48,654 nucleotides of DNA from an uncultured Bacteroidales bacterium (GTDB lineage Bacteria > Bacteroidota > Bacteroidia > Bacteroidales > P3). Of the stretch, positions 33,280 to 41,024 are shown piece after piece. The stretch lies in assembly GCA_944320465.1 (NCBI GenBank), contig CALUHO010000023.1, positions 1 to 48,654 on the forward strand, written 5' to 3'. The notes beneath the pieces are model-generated. The model had not been told where the DNA came from. It was given only the letters and a program-made list of their open reading frames with translations, and ran no database searches. Numbering within the stretch: position 1 is the stretch's first letter; each line of letters starts with the position of its first letter. A program made the position numbers and the translations under genes.

Positions 33280-36200
33280 ATGACACTTTCCTTCATTCGC
33301 TATAACTTGAAACGGTCCTTGTCAGGAAAAAGAATCACTGCTTCGCTTTCCTGCCTGCTCGCGCTAGGCTTGATGCCCTCTGCAGCACAGAACGCAATGG
33401 AAGAGAATGCCAATACCCTGCGGCAGGACTCGACGGCATCATCCCCGTCAAGCCCTGCCGCGCGTCAAACGGCATCCATCCTGCCCGGATGCGTTGCAAA
33501 AGGATTCCCCGCCATCCCCTACCCGAGCAAGAAAGACCTCCACAGCCCGGAAATCAACCGGATCATCCATAAGATGTCCATCGAGGACATGGCGGCGCAG
33601 ACCATGGTGCTCCGTTCCAAAGCCAAGCCCGAGGCCAAATACGTCAAACAGATGCAGGGCCTATTGTCCAAGCATCCTTTCGGCGGCATCTGCTTCTTTG
33701 CCGGGAAAACCGGAGACATGCTCCAGCTGCAACAGGCCTACCGTCAAGCCTCCGAACTTCCGCTCTGGATGAGCATCGACGGGGAGACCGGGCCGGGAAT
33801 GCGGCTCACCGACATAACGCGCTTCCCGCTCCAACAAGCCTTGGGCGCCATCTCGGACGAAGAGCTTGTCTATGCGATGGGGCGGCAAGTGGGCCGCCAA
33901 TGCCGTCTGCTGGGGATTCAATGGAACTTCCTGCCAGATGCCGACGTGAACAACAACCCGGGCAACCCGGTCATCAACACCCGTTCCTTTGGCGAAGAAC
34001 CCGAACGGGTAGCCCGGCTCGCCGGACTCTATCTCAGCGGATTGCAAGCCGAGGGCGTGATGGGTTCGGCCAAGCATTTTCCCGGCCACGGGGATACCGA
34101 GACCGACTCCCACCATGCGCTGCCGCTGATTGCCCATAACCGGCAACAGATGGACAGCATCCACCTATTGCCGTTCAAGGAACTGATAAAGCAAGGCGTG
34201 GAAAGCGTCATGGTGGCGCACTTGAACCTGCCCGCCTACGACAGCAACGGATTGCCCTCCTCGCTCAGCCCGGCGATAGTGAACGGCCTGCTGCGCGAAG
34301 CACTCGGTTATCGAGGCTTAGTCGTGACCGATGGCTTGGAAATGGCCGGGGTCCGCTCCGCCTTGGATGGGATACCGGGAATGCCGGACTTGGAGGAAGG
34401 CTCGGTGGAAGTCCAAGCACTGGTAGCCGGTTGCGACGTGCTGCTGCTGCCTGTAGATCCGGAAGCCGCCATCCGCGCCATCGCCAAGGCCGTCAAAAAA
34501 GGCATACTGCCCAAGGAACGTTTGGAAGATGCCTGCCGCCGTATCCTGTATTACAAACTGGCCCAGCAGCAGCGAATGGATTTCGACAGCTTCCCCTCGG
34601 ATTTCTCCCGGCAAGAGACGGAGCGTTTCCTGAACGACTCCATCAACACGGCGGATGCCGCGACCTTAAGGCAAGCCATCTATGACCGCAGCGCGACCCT
34701 GGTGGAAAATTTCGGCCGTCTGCTGCCGTTGCCGGCCTACAGCTATCCCGACAAGCTTTGCATCAATATCGGCTACGGGAGCGGTTCCCGCTTTGCGATG
34801 CGGCTTCTGGGCTACGAGCCGGAACTCCGGCAAATCAACCTGCACCGGGATTTCGATTTTGAAAAGACTTTCAACAAGGATTTCCAGAAGAAAGCGGAAC
34901 AGAGCGACCTCCTGATAGTCTGCATCACCAATACCAATTACAGCCCGGCCAAGAATTACGGCATCACGCCCCAGACTGTCCGCTTGGTGGACAGCCTTCA
35001 GAATTTCGGCAAACCGGTCGCCCTTGTGGTGTTCGCGCCGCCTTACGCCTTGAAGCCTTTTTATGAGATGCCCAAGATTCAGGCCATCCTCTGCGGATAC
35101 CAGGAAGTGGCAGAAAGCCAGATTGCCTGCGCCGACATCCTCACGGGAAGATTGGGTGCCAGCGGCCGCCTTCCGGTCAGCATTGCCAAATACTGGCCCG
35201 CCGGGCATGGCATCCAGACCCAAGCCACCCGTTTCGGCACCCGCCCCGCCTGGGAAACAGGCTTGGACCCAGCGGTATTCCCCCGCATCGACTCCCTGAT
35301 CGAATCGGCCATCGGCCAAGGCGCCATGCCCGGCTGCCAAGTCTTCGTGGCCAAGGACGGCATGGTGGTCTATGACCGCAGTTTCGGGTATCCCACCTAC
35401 GACAGTTCGGGGCCTGCGGTAGAAACCGGCGACCTCTACGACATAGCTTCCCTGACCAAAATCATGGCGACCACGCTGGCTTACATGCGGATGTACGAAG
35501 ACGGCGTTTACGATTTAGACGAACCGGTCTCGGACTTCCTGCCCCGGTTAAGACGGACCGACAAACGGAACATCACTTTCCGGGAACTGCTTTCGCACCA
35601 ATCGGGACTCAAATCCTATATCCCTTACGTGGACCTGGCCGAGCCGGTCTGGAACGGGATGCCTGTCTTCGACTCCCTGCCCTCGGCCCAGTATCCGTTG
35701 CAAATCGCCGACAGCCTCTACCTGCAGGCCGGTTACGCCGCCCATATCCAGGAGCTGATTGACAAAAGCCCGGTAAACCGCCGCAAGCCCTACGTCTATA
35801 GCGACTTGGGATTCTATTACCTGAACGAAGCCTTGCAAGTGCTCGCCGATACCTCGCTCGATGCCTACGTGGAGGAAAACTTTTACCGCTTCCTCGGCCT
35901 GGAGAACATCGGCTTCCATCCTTTGGAACGCTTCGAACCAGCAAGAATCATGCCCACCGAAAACGACACGGTGCTTCGCCACCGCCAAATCCGGGGCTTC
36001 GTCCATGATCCGCTGATTGCGCTGACGGGAGGCGCGGGCGGTTCGGCCGGACTGTTCTCCAACGCCCATGATGTCGGGGTCATTGCCCAGATGCTGCTGC
36101 AAGGCGGGGAATATGGCGGCATACAGTATTTCAATCCCGGAACGGTGGACCTCTTCACCTCCAACGAGTTCAGCCCCGAAGACAACCGCCGGGGCGGAGG

Positions 36201-36462
36201 ATTCGACAAGCCGCCCGCCGACACTTCCCTGCCCTCTCCTACCGCGCCTTCGGCATCGATTTCCAGCTTTGGGCATAGCGGCTTCACCGGTACGTATTTC
36301 TGGGTGGACCCCGCCGACGGCTTGGTCTATGTGTTCCTATCCAACCGGGTCTATCCTTCAGCCGGAAACAACCTGCTGACCACGCTGAGCATCCGGACCA
36401 CGATCCAAGAGTACCTGCACCAAGCCTGCACGAATCGTCAAAAAGGGAACATCCGAAACTGA
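33280..36462 (+). CDS. GH3 (NagZ-like) glycoside hydrolase fused to serine hydrolase
   Basis: The 1060-residue secreted protein starts at ATG 33280 (the frame is open to 33181, but the signal peptide begins here). A GH3 domain spans about residues 85-560: the NagZ-type loop KHFPGHGDTETDSHHALP near 265 supplies the His/Asp acid-base pair, and Asp351 in VVTDGLEM is the predicted nucleophile. A class-C beta-lactamase-like serine hydrolase domain starts near 670, with Ser-Leu-Thr-Lys (SxxK) at about 723, YSDLGFYYLNE, and HSGFTG toward the end. This pairing is known in Bacteroidetes and suggests attack on cell-wall fragments. The gene follows dapB after 121 bases. Confidence 0.93.
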   Translation: MTLSFIRYNLKRSLSGKRITASLSCLLALGLMPSAAQNAMEENANTLRQDSTASSPSSPAARQTASILPGCVAKGFPAIPYPSKKDLHSPEINRIIHKMSIEDMAAQTMVLRSKAKPEAKYVKQMQGLLSKHPFGGICFFAGKTGDMLQLQQAYRQASELPLWMSIDGETGPGMRLTDITRFPLQQALGAISDEELVYAMGRQVGRQCRLLGIQWNFLPDADVNNNPGNPVINTRSFGEEPERVARLAGLYLSGLQAEGVMGSAKHFPGHGDTETDSHHALPLIAHNRQQMDSIHLLPFKELIKQGVESVMVAHLNLPAYDSNGLPSSLSPAIVNGLLREALGYRGLVVTDGLEMAGVRSALDGIPGMPDLEEGSVEVQALVAGCDVLLLPVDPEAAIRAIAKAVKKGILPKERLEDACRRILYYKLAQQQRMDFDSFPSDFSRQETERFLNDSINTADAATLRQAIYDRSATLVENFGRLLPLPAYSYPDKLCINIGYGSGSRFAMRLLGYEPELRQINLHRDFDFEKTFNKDFQKKAEQSDLLIVCITNTNYSPAKNYGITPQTVRLVDSLQNFGKPVALVVFAPPYALKPFYEMPKIQAILCGYQEVAESQIACADILTGRLGASGRLPVSIAKYWPAGHGIQTQATRFGTRPAWETGLDPAVFPRIDSLIESAIGQGAMPGCQVFVAKDGMVVYDRSFGYPTYDSSGPAVETGDLYDIASLTKIMATTLAYMRMYEDGVYDLDEPVSDFLPRLRRTDKRNITFRELLSHQSGLKSYIPYVDLAEPVWNGMPVFDSLPSAQYPLQIADSLYLQAGYAAHIQELIDKSPVNRRKPYVYSDLGFYYLNEALQVLADTSLDAYVEENFYRFLGLENIGFHPLERFEPARIMPTENDTVLRHRQIRGFVHDPLIALTGGAGGSAGLFSNAHDVGVIAQMLLQGGEYGGIQYFNPGTVDLFTSNEFSPEDNRRGGGFDKPPADTSLPSPTAPSASISSFGHSGFTGTYFWVDPADGLVYVFLSNRVYPSAGNNLLTTLSIRTTIQEYLHQACTNRQKGNIRN

Positions 36463-36493
36463 ACATGCCCCAATTCCCCAAAATCCGGATTCT

Positions 36494-36525
36494 TTTGCAC
36501 CATATCGAAATTTAAGTTACCTTTG
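36494..36525 (+). promoter_or_regulatory. Promoter of pdxS
   Basis: TTTG (36494-36497), 20 bases, TACCTTTG (36518-36525), the same form as the ridA promoter. It implies a leader of about 225 bases that contains one end of repeat family C. Confidence 0.72.
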
Positions 36526-36582
36526 TTTGCCTCGTAGGAATACCGGTTTCGCCGAAGTGCCTCAACCTCAATCCTACTTGAA

Positions 36583-36601
36583 CCCGAATCGGTCATTAGA
36601 C
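36583..36601 (+). repeat. Repeat family C, single end in the pdxS leader
   Basis: CCCGAATCGGTCATTAGAC differs by one base from the family C end. There is no matching inverted partner nearby, so it is a solo end or a decayed copy. Confidence 0.6.
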
Positions 36602-36753
36602 TTCGATACCAGCAACATAAGAGGCAGCTTCACCGAGTATATTTTCAAAACAAAGTCTGGATATACCCGGCCATTTCAAAGAACAAGTAATTAATATTCA
36701 TCGGGGCAGGATGCCATAAGTCTTCTTGCCTCCCATAAAATCGTGTTTTCCCA

Positions 36754-37650
36754 ATGAAAGCAACAACAAAACAAGCTCCAGACTGGAAAGTCAAGGTGGG
36801 CTTAGCAGAAATGCTGAAGAACGGGGTCATCATGGATGTGACCAATGTGGAACAGGCCAAGATTGCCGAAGATGCCGGAGCCATCGCGGTAATGGCGTTG
36901 GAAAGAGTTCCTTCTGACATTCGCGCCCAAGGCGGTGTAGCCCGTATGAGCGACCCCAAGATGATCATGGAAATCAAGAAGGCGGTCAGCATCCCGGTCA
37001 TGGCCAAATGCCGTATCGGGCATATCGCCGAAGCCCAGATCCTGCAAGCCCTGGATATCGACTTCATTGACGAAAGCGAAGTGCTGACGCCGGCAGATGA
37101 AGAATTCCACATCAACAAGCACGATTTCAAAATCCCGTTTGTCTGCGGATGCCGCAATCTGGGCGAAGCCTTGCGCCGTATCGGGGAAGGCGCCGCTATG
37201 ATCCGCACCAAGGGCGAAGCCGGAACGGGCAATATCGTGGAAGCCGTGCGCCACATGCGGGCCGTGATGAGCGGAATCCACCGCTTGCAGGCTTGCAGCA
37301 AAGAGGAACTGATGACCGAAGCCAAGAACCTTGGAGCTCCTTACGATCTGGTTTGCTATGTGGCTGAACACGGCAAGCTGCCGGTGCCTAATTTCTCGGC
37401 AGGGGGCGTAGCCACGCCGGCCGATGCGGCTTTGATGCGTCTGTTAGGAGCCGAATCGGTATTCGTGGGTTCGGGCATCTTCAAGTCTTCCAATCCCAAG
37501 AAGGTGGCCAAAGCCATTGTAGAAGCCACTACCAACTACATGGATGCCAAGAAGCTGGCGAAGTTGTCCGAAAACCTGGGCGAAGCCATGCACGGCATTG
37601 ATGTAAGGCAGTTGGATGACAAGCAGCTTTTCGCGAACCGCGGCTGGTAA
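36754..37650 (+). CDS. pdxS: Pyridoxal 5'-phosphate synthase, lyase subunit PdxS
   Basis: The 298-residue protein is full length. It has Asp28 (GVIMDVTN), Lys85 (VMAKCRIGH), which forms the ribose-5-phosphate adduct, and Lys153 ([12 protein letters not shown]), which relays the intermediate. The C-terminal [10 protein letters not shown] phosphate-binding loop is present. It builds PLP from ribose-5-phosphate, glyceraldehyde-3-phosphate and ammonia, as a dodecamer decorated by PdxT. pdxT follows on the same strand after a 265-base gap filled by a repeat. The stop codon TAA is followed by TAG and then the family A element. Confidence 0.97.
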   Translation: MKATTKQAPDWKVKVGLAEMLKNGVIMDVTNVEQAKIAEDAGAIAVMALERVPSDIRAQGGVARMSDPKMIMEIKKAVSIPVMAKCRIGHIAEAQILQALDIDFIDESEVLTPADEEFHINKHDFKIPFVCGCRNLGEALRRIGEGAAMIRTKGEAGTGNIVEAVRHMRAVMSGIHRLQACSKEELMTEAKNLGAPYDLVCYVAEHGKLPVPNFSAGGVATPADAALMRLLGAESVFVGSGIFKSSNPKKVAKAIVEATTNYMDAKKLAKLSENLGEAMHGIDVRQLDDKQLFANRGW

Positions 37651-37654
37651 TAGC

Positions 37655-37813
37655 GGCGCATCAGAATGGGCAATCCGGCTATGCCGAAGACCGGCTGCAC
37701 CTCGGCATAGCGCAAGCAAGCTCGGCTCTGCTCTCGGTTTGCACGGCCTTTGCTTCGTTGCTATCGAGTCTCGAACTCAGTGCCTTGCATCTTACCCATT
37801 CTGATACACCGCC
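37655..37813. repeat. Repeat family A, copy 3, between pdxS and pdxT
   Basis: It begins GGCGCATCAGAATGGGCAAT, four bases beyond the pdxS stop. It ends with the inverse: read from the right, GGCGGTGTATCAGAATGGGT then AAGATGCAAGGC. Nested inside is a family B copy (37701-37744), so the intervening RNA can form several hairpins. No promoter box was evident before pdxT, which suggests read-through or processing of one transcript. Confidence 0.8.
37701..37744 (-). repeat. Repeat family B copy nested in repeat A
   Basis: CTCGGCATAGCGCAAGCAAG, then CTCGGCTCTGCTCTCGG and TTTGCAC. It is the reverse complement of the 15648-15691 copy apart from a few bases. Confidence 0.7.
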
Positions 37814-37915
37814 GAAGATTCACTGCGCCCGGTATATGAGAAGACCGACACGAAAAAGTCCGTTCCATATATCGGGTGCGACTTTCAAACCAAATTCTTC
37901 CCACAATAACTTTTC

Positions 37916-38491
37916 ATGAAAACGATTGGAATCTTAGGAATACAAGGTGCCATTGAAGAGCACGAAGCCATGTTGCAGTCGATAGGATGCAACACGCGCT
38001 GGGTCAAGGAAGCCAAAGACCTGCGCAGCATCGACGGAATCATCCTGCCCGGCGGGGAAAGCACCTCGATGGGCAAGCAATTGGAATGGTCGGGCCTGAT
38101 GGAACCCCTGCGCAAGGCCATCGCCAAAGGGATGCCCGCCTTCGGCACCTGCGCCGGCATGATCCTTCTGGCCAAGGAACTGGAGGGAAACAACCTGCAA
38201 AGCCGCCTCGGCCTGATGAACATCGTGGTAAAAAGGAACGCTTACGGCTCCCAGCTCGACAGTTTCGTCACAGACTTGAACGTAAAAGGCTTTGCCCAAC
38301 CGCTCCCGGCGGTATTCATCCGAGCGCCCCGCATCGAAGCCTGCGGCGAAGGGGTCGAAACCCTGGCTTCCTACAAGGAGCATCCCGTCTTGGTACGCCA
38401 AGGGAACATGATGGCCGCCAGTTTCCATCCCGAACTGACTGACTGCACGAATCTGCACCGGTATTTTGCCGATCAGATGGTCTCTGAATAA
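37916..38491 (+). CDS. pdxT: Pyridoxal 5'-phosphate synthase, glutaminase subunit PdxT
   Basis: The 191-residue class I glutamine amidotransferase has Cys79 (GTCAGMI) as nucleophile with His171 and Glu173 (SFHPEL). It also has the LGIQGAIEEH oxyanion-side loop and the PGGESTSMGK glutamine-binding loop. It produces ammonia and channels it to PdxS. The length is typical and no residue is missing. Confidence 0.96.
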   Translation: MKTIGILGIQGAIEEHEAMLQSIGCNTRWVKEAKDLRSIDGIILPGGESTSMGKQLEWSGLMEPLRKAIAKGMPAFGTCAGMILLAKELEGNNLQSRLGLMNIVVKRNAYGSQLDSFVTDLNVKGFAQPLPAVFIRAPRIEACGEGVETLASYKEHPVLVRQGNMMAASFHPELTDCTNLHRYFADQMVSE

Positions 38492-38650
38492 GGCATTCCC
38501 TAAACCCGAATCGCTCAAAAACATCCGTTGCTTCCGAATCGGAAGAATCCGTCATAAAAAATTTTTTCGTAAAGACAGGAAGAAAAGCCTTTTTGGATTC
38601 CGTGTCCTTCCTTGCCCGCAATAGCGTCCATCTCCCAGCCCCCGAACCGG

Positions 38651-38902
38651 CTACGGGCGGTCACCTCTCCAAGGCGTTCTTCCATCGATACCCGGTCCCT
38701 TGACGGGTATCCTTTCCCCCACCAGCCTCTTGCGGTGCTTGAGCCGGTGCCGCAGCTGCTTGTACAAATCCCCTCCGGCCGCCTTGTCCGCCCGGATGTA
38801 CTGGTATATCTGCTCGTGAACCACCATCGGACGTTCCTCCCTGCGCTCCCGCCCCACTATCTGATCGGGCGAGTACCGCTCCCGCCGCAGCCCTACCTCT
38901 CC
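38651..38902 (-). pseudogene. IS30-family transposase remnant
   Basis: On the minus strand the translation reads LRRERYSPDQIVGRERREER, then MVVHEQIYQYIRADKAAGGD, then LYKQLRHRLKHRKRLVGERI. This is the segment between the N-terminal helix-turn-helix and the DDE core of IS30 transposases. Only about 80 residues remain. The helix-turn-helix and the DDE catalytic residues are absent, and no terminal inverted repeats were recognised. A 23-base direct repeat beginning AGGTTCACGCAAG lies at its upstream edge (38908-38943). Confidence 0.8.
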
Positions 38903-38980
38903 ACAGCAGGTTCACGCAAGCATTGCCGGTAGGTTCACGCAAGAATCTGGCCGGAAAATTTCTCAGCAGTATCCCATAAA

Positions 38981-39034
38981 CCCAAATCGGTCATTAGACA
39001 CGCCGTGTCTGTTTTTGATAATGACCGATTTGGG
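38981..39034. repeat. Repeat family C, minimal inverted copy
   Basis: CCCAAATCGGTCATTA (38981-38996) and TAATGACCGATTTGGG (39019-39034) are perfect inverted repeats enclosing 22 bases that include GACACGCCGTGTC. The right arm lies within the spacer of a promoter (39014-39044) for the DUF362 gene. Confidence 0.8.
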
Positions 39035-39044
39035 ATTATCTTTG
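39014..39044 (+). promoter_or_regulatory. Promoter of the DUF362 gene, overlapping repeat C
   Basis: TTTG (39014-39017), 19 bases, TATCTTTG (39037-39044). Nearly the whole spacer is the right arm of repeat C. The predicted start is near 39049, giving a leader of about 130 bases and ruling out the upstream ORF start at 39005. Confidence 0.65.
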
Positions 39045-39181
39045 CACATAACAGGCCGAAGCCCCGGTACGCCCCTGTACAAAGCCCCGGCTCGATGCCT
39101 GCGGCCAAACCGAAGTACCTTTTTGACACCTTGGCAGGCACGAAATGCAAAGCCCGCAAAGAAAGCAATAATCCGCACGAT

Positions 39182-40330
39182 ATGAATGGAATGAACACAA
39201 CCAATCCCGCCAAAGTATTCTGGACCGATTTCCGCTGCAAGCCCGACGAAGGTCCTTCCGCCAAACTCAAACGACTGATCAAGGCCGCCGGCATCGGGCA
39301 AATCGACATGAACGGGAAATTCGTCGCCATCAAAATGCATTTCGGGGAATCAGGGAACATGAGCTTCCTGAGACCCAATTACGCCAAAGCCGTGGCCGAC
39401 ATTGTCAAGGAACTCGGCGGCAAGCCTTTCTTGACCGATTGCAACACCATGTACCCCGGCAGCCGCAAGAACGCGCTCGAACACCTTTACTGCGCCTGGG
39501 AAAACGGATTCACCCCGCTGAGCGTAGGCTGCCCGGTGATTATCGGGGACGGTTTGAAAGGAACGGACGACATCGCCGTGCCGGTGGCCGGGGGCGAATA
39601 CGTGAAGGAAGCCAAAATCGGGCGGGCGGTGATGGATGCGGACATCTTCATCTCGCTGACCCATTTCAAAGGCCATGAAATGACCGGTTTCGGCGGTACC
39701 ATCAAGAACATTGGCATGGGATGCGGTTCCCGGGCCGGGAAAACCGAACAGCACAGCAACGGCAAGCCTGTAATCAATCCCGAGCTCTGCCGGGGATGCA
39801 AACGCTGCCTGCGGGAATGCGCCAACCACGGCTTGGTCTTCGATGAAAAACGGAAAAAGATGACGGTGGACCTGGAACACTGCGTGGGCTGCGGCCGCTG
39901 CATCGGAGCCTGCAATTTCGATGCCATCAGCTTTGCCCAGGACGCGGCTATCAAGGAACTCAACTGCAAGATGGCCGAATACACCAAGGCGGTAGTGGAC
40001 GGACGGCCACACTTCCATATCTCGCTGATCTGCGATGTATCTCCTACCTGCGACTGCCATTCGGGCAACGACACCCCCATCATCCCCGATGTGGGCATGT
40101 TCGCATCCTTCGACCCCTTGGCCCTGGACCAAGCCTGCGTGGATGCCTGCCTGAAGCAGACACCGCTACCGGGAAGCCAGCTTACGGACGCGATGGCCGA
40201 CCCGCATTTCCACGACCATCATGACCATTTCGACAACACCAATCCCAATACCGAATACAAGACCTGCCTAGCCCACGCGGAAAAAATCGGCCTAGGCATC
40301 CGCCAGTACGAATTGGTGAAGGTCAAATAA
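39182..40330 (+). CDS. DUF362-family protein with two [4Fe-4S] clusters
   Basis: The protein is 382 residues from ATG 39182 (ATG 39191 is also possible). The DUF362 domain (about 10-190) has VAIKMHFGESGNMSFLRPNY and the ISLTHFKGHEMTGFGG region. It is followed by a ferredoxin-type pair of clusters: Cys203/206/209/213 (CRGCKRCLREC) and Cys234/237/240/244 (CVGCGRCIGAC). The C-terminal part contains CDCHSGNDTPIIPDVGMFAS and a His-rich FHDHHDHFD stretch. DUF362 proteins are putative redox or iron-sulfur proteins of unknown reaction. It is monocistronic with its own promoter. Confidence 0.92.
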   Translation: MNGMNTTNPAKVFWTDFRCKPDEGPSAKLKRLIKAAGIGQIDMNGKFVAIKMHFGESGNMSFLRPNYAKAVADIVKELGGKPFLTDCNTMYPGSRKNALEHLYCAWENGFTPLSVGCPVIIGDGLKGTDDIAVPVAGGEYVKEAKIGRAVMDADIFISLTHFKGHEMTGFGGTIKNIGMGCGSRAGKTEQHSNGKPVINPELCRGCKRCLRECANHGLVFDEKRKKMTVDLEHCVGCGRCIGACNFDAISFAQDAAIKELNCKMAEYTKAVVDGRPHFHISLICDVSPTCDCHSGNDTPIIPDVGMFASFDPLALDQACVDACLKQTPLPGSQLTDAMADPHFHDHHDHFDNTNPNTEYKTCLAHAEKIGLGIRQYELVKVK

Positions 40331-40339
40331 ACAAGGAAC

Positions 40340-40663
40340 TCAGGAAACCACCTTCAAGCCTACGATGGAAGCAATCAGGGTCGCAATGAAGAAAATGCGG
40401 AGGAACGAGGCGGATTCATGGAAGAACACGATGCCGAGGATGACCGTCCCCACCGCGCCAATGCCGGTCCAGACCGGATAAGCCGTGCCTATAGGCAGGG
40501 TCTTCACGGCCTTGGCAAGCAACAACATGCTCAAAACCAAGCATAACAGGAAGCCCGCGCCCCAAAGCCAATAAACTGTTCCTGTGACTTCCTTCATTTT
40601 GCCAAGGCAAAAAGCAAAACCGGATTCAAAGCAACCGGCAATAATCAGAATGAGCCAATCCAT
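40340..40663 (-). CDS. SMR-family exporter, SugE/Gdx-like
   Basis: The 107-residue membrane protein has four helices. Starting at MDWLILIIAGCFESGF (40663; the frame is open to 40711) gives the expected size and places the essential acidic residue at Glu13 in helix 1. The motif GTAYPVWTGIGAVGTVILG is typical of the SugE/Gdx branch, which exports guanidinium in exchange for protons. No guanidine riboswitch is seen upstream, so the substrate remains open (guanidinium or quaternary ammonium). It converges on the DUF362 gene. Confidence 0.9.
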   Translation of the reverse strand: MDWLILIIAGCFESGFAFCLGKMKEVTGTVYWLWGAGFLLCLVLSMLLLAKAVKTLPIGTAYPVWTGIGAVGTVILGIVFFHESASFLRIFFIATLIASIVGLKVVS

Positions 40664-40863
40664 ACCTTCGGAATTTGAAAACGGGGACAAATATCGCTTT
40701 TTTTCCTGCATGGCATATCATACCACGAATACACCGAACCATCCTCACTTCCTTTCTGAACTTTCCGCAAGCCACCAAGCTAAGACTGTCAAGTCGGCAA
40801 AACTCAAACATACTTGGGTCAGCCAAATCGAAGCGTTATCGAGGTGACGCGCCACCGCGCAAT

Positions 40864-40897
40864 AAAAAAAAGACCGTCCGGTTTTCACCAGACGGTC
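40864..40897 (-). terminator. Intrinsic terminator of groESL
   Basis: GACCGTC (40872-40878) pairs with GACGGTC (40891-40897), with extra CGG/CCA bases in the stem. On the minus strand the stem is followed by eight T. It lies beyond the repeat that trails groEL. Confidence 0.88.
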
Positions 40898-40908
40898 CTT
40901 CAAAAATC

Positions 40909-41016
40909 GTTCCAAACGTGCAGCTGCAAGGCACGCGAGGGTGAGAAAAGCGGAGCGTTTTGGTACGTGAGCATTCTCGAATCCCTCGCGTAACGCCGCA
41001 GATGCCGTTTAGAACG
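40909..41016. repeat. Repeat family A, variant copy downstream of groEL
   Basis: The outer ends are CGTTCCAAACG and, inversely, CGTTCTAAACG. The inner parts carry AACGCCGCAGAT and TGCAAGGC, as in the other family A copies. GCGAGGG/CCCTCGC pair around a TGGTACGTGAGC loop with the family's GTACGTGA core. It lies nine bases beyond the groEL stop codon (TAG, 41025-41027). The rest of the 361-base gap to the SMR gene holds only the terminator. Confidence 0.75.
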
Positions 41017-41024
41017 GTCTTTGA

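Noticed and set aside
38908..38943. Direct repeat beginning AGGTTCACGCAAG as an IS30 target duplication
   Set aside because: It lies on only one side of the transposase remnant, and IS30 target duplications are very short. It is probably a local duplication.
39005..39181. N-terminal extension of the DUF362 gene
   Set aside because: The mapped-by-motif promoter lies inside it, and the first 59 residues have no family similarity. The start was moved to 39182.
40664..40860. Guanidine riboswitch before the SugE/Gdx-like gene
   Set aside because: I looked for the known guanidine riboswitch hallmarks on the minus strand and saw none.
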